This document shows, in pieces, positions 58,988-64,000 of a stretch of DNA of 64,000 nucleotides. The stretch covers positions 2,235,001 through 2,299,000 of the forward strand of contig CP021371.1 in assembly GCA_002600635.1 (NCBI GenBank), in the 5' to 3' direction. Every line of letters begins with the position of its first letter. Position 1 is the first letter of the stretch. Under the pieces are notes generated by a model. The model had not been told where the DNA came from. It saw only the letters and a program-made list of their open reading frames with translations, and made no database searches. Source of the stretch: Rhizobium sp. ACO-34A (lineage in GTDB: Bacteria; Pseudomonadota; Alphaproteobacteria; Rhizobiales; Rhizobiaceae). The position numbers and the translations under genes are program-made.

Positions 58988-59230
58988 TTAAGATGATGAT
59001 TTCACGACTGGGCTCGTTTGCCGCCGTGCCTTGGCGAAGCCCCGATCCGTGGCGATGAATCGCTCCAACATGGGCGCGATAAGACGCACGGGGTCGGCGG
59101 CGGGCTGGCACGTCTCGCGGGCTAGAACTTCGGCGTAAGCGACAAGATCGCGGTGGAGCGGCGCGGGCAGCTCCACCGTCACCTTGACGGGCTTGTCGTC
59201 GGGGATCGGGCCGAGTTTTAGCTTTGCCAT
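58988..59230 (-). CDS. DUF2274 protein of the trb cluster
   Basis: An 80-residue protein of the DUF2274 family, which is nearly always located next to trbI in Tn4371-like conjugative elements. The core VTVELPAPLHRDLVAYAEVLARE and the PVRLIAPMLERFIATDRGF segment (in pieces here) suggest a ribbon-helix-helix or small helical fold. It starts 2 bases after the trbI stop. It may be a regulator of the tra operon, but this is not shown. Confidence 0.8.
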   Translation of the reverse strand: MAKLKLGPIPDDKPVKVTVELPAPLHRDLVAYAEVLARETCQPAADPVRLIAPMLERFIATDRGFAKARRQTSPVVKSSS

Positions 59231-59232
59231 GG

Positions 59233-60384
59233 TCAGCCTCCGTAGGGTTCGAGGACAAGATCGCGTGTAACCACAATCATGACTGGGAAGCCCGGCCGGA
59301 TGGTCAGCGTCGGCGCGACATTGAGCTGGCGGCGGATGATCTGCTGGCCGGCGTCGTTGATGGTGTCCTGGCCGCCATTGCGGATGGCGCTCAACAGACG
59401 GTCATCGTCATCGACGGCAAGTTCGGCCCCTACCGAGAGCAGCGTCGAGAGGCCGGCGGCCTTGGCCAAATCCCACCAATGATAATCGACGCCATCCTCC
59501 AGGCCGGCATAGCCCTGTGCATCCGAGCCGGGTTGCCGCTCCAGAACGATGGAACGTCCATTCGGCAGAATGAGGCGATTCCAGACGAGCAGGACGCGGC
59601 GCTGACCGAACTGCACGTTGTTGTCATACTGGCCGATGATCCGCGTGCCCTGTGGGATCAGGAGCAGGTTGCCGGTCGGACTGTCATAGACGCTTTCCGT
59701 TACCTGCGCCGTGATCTGCCCCGGAAGATCGGAGCGTATGCCGGTGATGAGCGCTGCCGGGATGACTGCTCCGGCCTGGAGCACGAAAGGCGATGCCGGC
59801 GGCATCACGCGATCTGATGCCGTGGTGCGCCGATCAACGGGCGCATTGAGAAAGGCGGCTTGCCTGTCCTGCGCGGTCTGCTGGCCGGGCTGCCCTGTCA
59901 GGCCCGCGAGGTCGAGGCCGGGCATGGTCGAACCGCTCGATGCTCCGGTTGGGCTCCCGGTGCGTGCCTCGGTCTGGAAAAACACGCGGCTGACGCGCGC
60001 GGCTTCCTCTTCGGCTACGCGGCGCTGCTCCGCCGCGTCCACCGTGGGGGTCGTCATCGTCGGCGGTGCGACGGGCTGACCTCTGTTCTGCGCGCCCAAG
60101 ATAGGGCGGCCGAGGTCGCCTGGAAGCGGCGGTCCCAGGACCGGCCCGGTATAGTCGCGCGGCAGGCCCGCGAGCCCATCGGCGGTTTGCCGGTTGTTGG
60201 TCGAGTAGAGTTCTTCGCCCCCCGCGTCGCCGTCGCGGGTCTGGAGAGCATAGATCAGCGCGCTCCCGATACCGACCAGCGCGACGGCCGTCACGCTGGC
60301 GAGCACCTTGCGGGACAGGCGGGTGACGCGCGGCGGCTCGGCGCGAAGCCTCATCGGCGCTACGTTGGTTTCGGTATCGGTCAT
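59233..60384 (-). CDS. trbI: Conjugal transfer protein TrbI (VirB10-like)
   Basis: A 383-residue protein of the type IV secretion channel. One N-terminal transmembrane helix (about 27-47) and a long Pro/Thr/Gln-rich periplasmic stretch precede the conserved VirB10/TrbI domain (about 190-383), with FVLQAGAVIPAALITGIRSD and LLIPQGTRIIGQYDN. It links the inner and outer membrane parts of the channel. It overlaps trbG by 4 bases in the order trbL-trbF-trbG-trbI. Confidence 0.95.
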   Translation of the reverse strand: MTDTETNVAPMRLRAEPPRVTRLSRKVLASVTAVALVGIGSALIYALQTRDGDAGGEELYSTNNRQTADGLAGLPRDYTGPVLGPPLPGDLGRPILGAQNRGQPVAPPTMTTPTVDAAEQRRVAEEEAARVSRVFFQTEARTGSPTGASSGSTMPGLDLAGLTGQPGQQTAQDRQAAFLNAPVDRRTTASDRVMPPASPFVLQAGAVIPAALITGIRSDLPGQITAQVTESVYDSPTGNLLLIPQGTRIIGQYDNNVQFGQRRVLLVWNRLILPNGRSIVLERQPGSDAQGYAGLEDGVDYHWWDLAKAAGLSTLLSVGAELAVDDDDRLLSAIRNGGQDTINDAGQQIIRRQLNVAPTLTIRPGFPVMIVVTRDLVLEPYGG

Positions 60385-61337
60385 GACGATGGCCTCCCGT
60401 CCGCGCGGACAATCCTGACGGTCTGCTGGCGCTCGCCGCTGCCAAGGCGCAGCTCGGCCGCGCCGAACAGGCGGTCCACGATCAGGATGTGTTGGTGAAT
60501 GCGGCTGTTGACGATCTGCGCCTCGCCGTCCGCGCCGAGAACGAAGATGGGCGGCATCTCGCCCTGCACGACGCCGCGCGGGAACTCGACATAGACCCTG
60601 CGGCCATCGTCATAGACCGCGACCGGCTTCCACGGCGGATTGTCGCCGGTCAGGCCATAGCGATAGTTGCGCGCGGCGACGGCCGGGATGACCGGCGTGG
60701 CAGGCACGCTCTGGCGCTGCCCGGCCGGCGGCTGCGGATAGGCCCAGGCAACGGCGGGCATATAGGGGGTCTCGCCGGAACGCAGCTCCAGCATGTAAAC
60801 GCGGCGGTCGGTCGTCACGACGAGATTGGTCGTGATGTCCGGCCGGGTCGGTTTGACGAGGATGTGGACGCGGCGCGCAATGCCTGAACCGGATTCCGTG
60901 TCGCCGATGATCCAGCGGGCGGTGTCGCCCGCCGCAATCGGTCCCGCGCCGGTCAGGCTCTCTCCGGGCTCCAGAGCGATGTTGGTGATCTGCCCAACGG
61001 CAGCATAGACCTGATAGAGCGCGCCTTCGCTCCACGGGTAAATCTGGATCGAATTGTAGTAGCCTTCACGGCGCGGCTGGACGCGGGCCGCCGCATTGGC
61101 GTTCTCGACACGAGCGGTCGGCGTGCCGGCAGCCGTGCCACCGCGCGCAACCGTCCAAGCAGGCGGGACATGCAATGGCCGCGGCCGGTCGTCGGTGACG
61201 GCCGCGGGCACGGCCGGCAATGGCGGCACGTTGGCGTCGTAGCCGATCTGCGGCGGTTTGTAAGTTGCGCAACCCGCAAGCATGGTCGCCGACAGCAGGA
61301 CAACCGCCAGTGCGGACGTGTGGGTCGTCGCTCTCAT
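60381..61337 (-). CDS. trbG: Conjugal transfer lipoprotein TrbG (VirB9-like)
   Basis: A 318-residue outer-membrane-associated protein. ATG 61337 gives a lipoprotein signal (TMLAGC, lipid-attached Cys23) and overlaps the trbF stop by 4 bases, so the longer frame is rejected. The VirB9/CagX domain (about 90-310) has IQIYPWSEGALYQVYAAVGQ and PKPTRPDITTNLVVTTDRR-type segments (KPTRPDITTNLVVTTDRR). It forms the outer ring with TrbI. Confidence 0.94.
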   Translation of the reverse strand: MRATTHTSALAVVLLSATMLAGCATYKPPQIGYDANVPPLPAVPAAVTDDRPRPLHVPPAWTVARGGTAAGTPTARVENANAAARVQPRREGYYNSIQIYPWSEGALYQVYAAVGQITNIALEPGESLTGAGPIAAGDTARWIIGDTESGSGIARRVHILVKPTRPDITTNLVVTTDRRVYMLELRSGETPYMPAVAWAYPQPPAGQRQSVPATPVIPAVAARNYRYGLTGDNPPWKPVAVYDDGRRVYVEFPRGVVQGEMPPIFVLGADGEAQIVNSRIHQHILIVDRLFGAAELRLGSGERQQTVRIVRADGRPSS

Positions 61338-62023
61338 TGGCTCATCTCCCGCGACCATGAAATTGCATTGACGTAGATGCCGAGCGGATTGGCGCGCAGC
61401 CGGTCGGCGTCGCGCGGCGGCTGGATGACGATGGTCAAGATCGCGGTCCATCGTTCAGTCGTGGAGAGCTGGCCATTCTCGTATCGCCGTTCGGTCCAGG
61501 CGACGCGGAAGGAACCCGGCGAGGCGCGGATGACGCTCGATACCTCAACGGCGATTTGCTCCTTCCCGACCTTGGTGAACGGGTCGTTGGCGCGGGCATA
61601 GTCGTTGAGCGCCGCCGCGCCCCGGTCGGTCGTCCACTCGTAGGCGCGTAGCCAGTTCTGCCGGACAATGATCGGATCGGCGGGGATGCTCCTGACCTGC
61701 TCAATGAAGCGGCCGAGATGCCACGCCACCTGTGGGTCGGTCGGGCGATAGTTGGCCGTGGCCGGCGCGACGGTCTGCGCCTGGCCCATGCGATCCACCT
61801 GAACAACCCACGGCACGACGGTCCCGCGCGCCGACTGCCAGACAAGGGCGGCGGCGAAGCCGGCTGAAAGGATCAGCGATCCGAAGGCCATGTATCGCCA
61901 GTTCTTCGCCTGCACGCGGGCCGAGCCGATCCGCTCGTCCCAAACCTGCGCGGCGCGCTGGTATGGTGTTTCGGGTTGTGGGGTCTTGCCGTAGTGCACG
62001 GCGGGTCGTTTGAAGATGCTCAT
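61334..62023 (-). CDS. trbF: Conjugal transfer protein TrbF (VirB8-like)
   Basis: A 229-residue inner-membrane protein of the T4SS. It has an N-terminal cytosolic part with YQRAAQVWDERIGS, one transmembrane helix (about 45-62), and a VirB8-like periplasmic domain with RPTDPQVAWHLGRFIEQVRS. It overlaps trbL and trbG by 4 bases each. Confidence 0.94.
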   Translation of the reverse strand: MSIFKRPAVHYGKTPQPETPYQRAAQVWDERIGSARVQAKNWRYMAFGSLILSAGFAAALVWQSARGTVVPWVVQVDRMGQAQTVAPATANYRPTDPQVAWHLGRFIEQVRSIPADPIIVRQNWLRAYEWTTDRGAAALNDYARANDPFTKVGKEQIAVEVSSVIRASPGSFRVAWTERRYENGQLSTTERWTAILTIVIQPPRDADRLRANPLGIYVNAISWSREMSQ

Positions 62024-63378
62024 GAACGATCACTTTCGGAGAGGTTGACGGAAGAGCCGGAGCCATGGCTGTCGCCGGAACGGACGGCGTGTGCGGCGGT
62101 CTGGACGGCGTGCCCCATGTGGCCGCCACGGCGCATTCGCTGCGCCCAGGCGGGCGGCGTGCCGGAAGCCTGCGAGGATGCGGACGCGGCCTCGGCCGCG
62201 CCGCTGGCCGATCCCGTGGAGGACGTGCCGCCGCTCGCGCCGAATCCGGCCTTTACGCCATCGGAGAAGCTGGACTTGACGCTTTCAGAGGCGCGCGCGA
62301 CGGCGCGCTTGAGGGGCGAGACAGCGGCGGAGCCAGCCGCACGCGCCACGCCGCCCATGCCGGAAGCGACGCCAGCCGCGCCGGACTGGCCGAGCGAGCC
62401 GAGGCTGTAGGCGGCGGAGGCTGCGCCGGCCGCTGTCGCGCCACCGCGCACGGCGGCGACTCCACCTGACAACGCGGCAGCGCCTCCCTTGACGGCAAGC
62501 CCGGCCGCGCCGCCTGCGGCAAGCGCTGCGCCGCCAACGGCAAGGCCCGTGCCGACGGCCGCGCCGGCGCCGAGCTGTGGGCCGCCGCTGACAAGGCCGG
62601 ACGCGATGCCGGGGCCGAAGATGCCAAGGCCGACGAGCGACAGCGCCGCGAGCACGATGGCCATTGCGTCGTCTATACTCGGGGTCTGGCTGCCGAAACC
62701 TCGCGTGAACTGGCTGAACAGCGTCGAGCCGATGCCGACAATGACTGCGAGCACCAGAACCTTGATGCCGCTGGAAATCACGTTGCCCAGCACGCGCTCG
62801 GCCATGAAGGCGGTCTTGCCGAACAGGCCGAACGGGATCAGCACAAAGCCGGCCAGCGTGGACAACTTGAACTCGATCAGCGTCACGAAAAGCTGGATCG
62901 CCAAAATGAAGAAGGCGAGAATGACGAGCGCCCAAGCGAAGAGCAGGCACGCGATCTGGATGAAGTTCTCGAAGAATGCGATCCAGCCCATCAGGTTGGA
63001 AATAGAGTCGAGCAGCGGCCGTGCGGCGTCGAGCCCGGTTTGCGCCACCTTGCCGGGCCGCATCAAATCCTGTGCGGTGAAGCCGGTGCCGGAGGCTTTC
63101 AAGCCCAGGCCGGCGAAGCTGTCGAAGACGATCTTCGCGAGATTGTTCCAGTTGCCGATGAGATAGGCGAAGACACCGACGAACAGCGTCTTCTTCACCA
63201 ACCTCGCAATGATGTCGTCATCCGCGCTCCAGCTCCAGAACAGGGCCGCAAGCGTCACGTCGATGACAATGAGCGTGGTGGCGATGAACGCCACCTCGCC
63301 GCCGAGAAGCCCGAACCCGCTGTCGATGTAGCGGGTGAAGGTGCCGAGAAAGTTGTCGATGACGCCCGCGCCGCCCAT
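62020..63378 (-). CDS. trbL: Conjugal transfer protein TrbL (VirB6-like)
   Basis: A 452-residue polytopic inner-membrane protein. The N-terminal 300 residues have about six helices, beginning IDNFLGTFTRYIDSGFGLLG. The C-terminal 150 residues are low complexity, rich in Gly/Ala/Ser, as in other TrbL proteins, and probably cytosolic. It is thought to build the inner channel. It overlaps trbF by 4 bases. Confidence 0.94.
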   Translation of the reverse strand: MGGAGVIDNFLGTFTRYIDSGFGLLGGEVAFIATTLIVIDVTLAALFWSWSADDDIIARLVKKTLFVGVFAYLIGNWNNLAKIVFDSFAGLGLKASGTGFTAQDLMRPGKVAQTGLDAARPLLDSISNLMGWIAFFENFIQIACLLFAWALVILAFFILAIQLFVTLIEFKLSTLAGFVLIPFGLFGKTAFMAERVLGNVISSGIKVLVLAVIVGIGSTLFSQFTRGFGSQTPSIDDAMAIVLAALSLVGLGIFGPGIASGLVSGGPQLGAGAAVGTGLAVGGAALAAGGAAGLAVKGGAAALSGGVAAVRGGATAAGAASAAYSLGSLGQSGAAGVASGMGGVARAAGSAAVSPLKRAVARASESVKSSFSDGVKAGFGASGGTSSTGSASGAAEAASASSQASGTPPAWAQRMRRGGHMGHAVQTAAHAVRSGDSHGSGSSVNLSESDRS

Positions 63379-63381
63379 GCG

Positions 63382-63669
63382 TCACCGCCCTTCACTGGAG
63401 GATGGCGATGCGGGCGCAGGCGTCCGGCCGAGAAAACGGTCACGGGTTTCGGCCCAGACGCGCAGGCATTCGGCGTCATTGGCGGCCTGCTGCCCAAGCT
63501 GCTGGCAGCGGCGCTGCCCCTCGCGCAGCGGATCGCGTTCGGGCTGGAGAAGACGGGCCGGCGTCTCCAGCGGCGCGTCGTCCTTGCGGGTCATTTCGAT
63601 GGCGGTCGCCGTGATGGCGATGGCCACGAATACGATTGCGCCCAGCCGGGCCAGCATCTTGCCGTCCAT
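63382..63669 (-). CDS. Putative entry exclusion protein TrbK-like
   Basis: A 95-residue protein with one N-terminal transmembrane helix (LGAIVFVAIAITATAIEM) and a soluble domain with two cysteines (RRCQQLGQQAANDAECLRVWAE). It matches the TrbK-alt type found between trbJ and trbL in Tn4371-like elements. Entry exclusion stops redundant transfer between cells with the same element. It lies 3 bases from trbL and 10 bases from trbJ. Confidence 0.82.
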   Translation of the reverse strand: MDGKMLARLGAIVFVAIAITATAIEMTRKDDAPLETPARLLQPERDPLREGQRRCQQLGQQAANDAECLRVWAETRDRFLGRTPAPASPSSSEGR

Positions 63670-63679
63670 AGCCGCGCCC

Positions 63680-64000
63680 TCAGTTGCCGTTGTTGAACAT
63701 CTGCGCGTTGCCCGGCTGGTAGCCCGAGCCCGGCGTCAGGAAGCGGCGTCGTTGTTCGCGTCCCTGTTCGGCGGCGGCGGCGCGCTCCGCCTCGGTCAAC
63801 GCACCGGCCCGGCCGTTGGCGGCGAGCAACGCGATCAGGTCGGAAAGCTGCTGCGATTGCAGGGCGAGAAGCTGGTTGCCCGCCTGCGCCGCCTGCAACG
63901 CGCCCGACGCCCCTTGGCTCTGGCCGACAAGCTCCGACATCTGCGTGCGGTTGGTGTCGATATTGCCGACGACGCCAGCCTGTACCCGCATCGCGTCCTG
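63680..64000 (-). CDS. trbJ: Conjugal transfer protein TrbJ (3' part)
   Basis: The C-terminal 106 codons of TrbJ, open to the window edge. The visible part is a Gln/Ala-rich coiled-coil helix (QMSELVGQSQGASGALQAA, LLALQSQQLSDLIALLAA) ending FLTPGSGYQPGNAQMFNNGN, the normal TrbJ end. TrbJ is a VirB5-like component with a signal peptide expected upstream. The gene order trbJ-trbK-trbL-trbF-trbG-trbI is the Tn4371 type. Confidence 0.9.
   Translation of the reverse strand, partial: QDAMRVQAGVVGNIDTNRTQMSELVGQSQGASGALQAAQAGNQLLALQSQQLSDLIALLAANGRAGALTEAERAAAAEQGREQRRRFLTPGSGYQPGNAQMFNNGN

Larger units (their letters stand above)
53576..64000. mobile_element. Integrative conjugative element, left part (continues beyond window)
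   Basis: All genes after the tRNA-Ser read as one accessory unit: a site-specific serine recombinase at the tRNA end, a toxin-antitoxin pair, a small LysR/SDR/reductase cargo block, and trb conjugation genes with the accessory DUF2274 and TrbK-like genes. This arrangement is that of Tn4371-like conjugative elements in Proteobacteria, except that those usually carry a tyrosine integrase. No relaxase, traG or replication module is in view; these should lie to the right of 64,000, along with the other attachment site. Confidence 0.85.

Overview
The window looks like chromosomal DNA of a Rhizobiales alphaproteobacterium (Rhizobium, Agrobacterium, Shinella or a close relative). The order ntrY-ntrX-trkA-dat-hfq-hflX-mazG, the class I glutamine synthetase next to PII under a sigma-54-like promoter, a GTTC-N7-GTTC type LexA box between uvrA and ssb, DUF2849/DUF934 around cysI, and an IalB-family protein all fit that group. 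No species can be named from sequence reading alone.

Region 1-13,600 carries nitrogen sensing (ntrYX), potassium uptake control (trkA), a class IV aminotransferase, the RNA chaperone hfq with hflX, mazG, a deaminase, and a sulfite-reduction operon (cysG, DUF2849, cysI, DUF934) followed by a ferredoxin-NADP reductase. Region 13,600-22,900 is a mixed stretch: a GntR repressor with two identical palindromic operators, two EamA exporters, a DsbA-like protein, a peptide-binding protein, IalB, hspQ, a membrane-anchored coiled-coil protein and a TAXI-type binding protein. Region 22,900-33,100 holds glnBA, the NAD(P)HX repair enzyme, a Na/Pi cotransporter, a DUF72 protein, and divergent uvrA/ssb sharing a LexA box. 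Region 33,200-41,800 has marC, gyrA, three very small membrane proteins, coaD, two cyclophilins, queA and tgt. Region 41,900-53,200 has a frameshifted MFS transporter, recX, an HpaI aldolase, a VOC protein, an SMR exporter that appears to use a CTG start, then a minus-strand run: MBL hydrolase, tatD, metG, holB, tmk, a DacC-like carboxypeptidase with altered catalytic motifs, and rlpA.

From the tRNA-Ser(UGA) gene at 53,486 to the window end lies the left part of an integrative conjugative element. A large serine recombinase is encoded antisense into the 3' end of the tRNA, so its last codons and stop lie in tRNA sequence. Upstream of it, joined by successive 4-base overlaps, are a TumE-like toxin, a TumA-like HTH antitoxin and a small unknown protein. 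Then come a LysR/SDR/F420-reductase-like cargo block and a Tn4371/RP4-type trb cluster (DUF2274, trbI, trbG, trbF, trbL, trbK-like, trbJ), which runs off the window.

The observations most worth a second look are: the recombinase-tRNA junction and the four-gene overlapping operon with a TA pair; the three tiny membrane proteins between gyrA and coaD; the frameshift in the MFS gene; the altered DacC and Tgt motifs; and the paired GntR operators, which also decide that gene's start codon.
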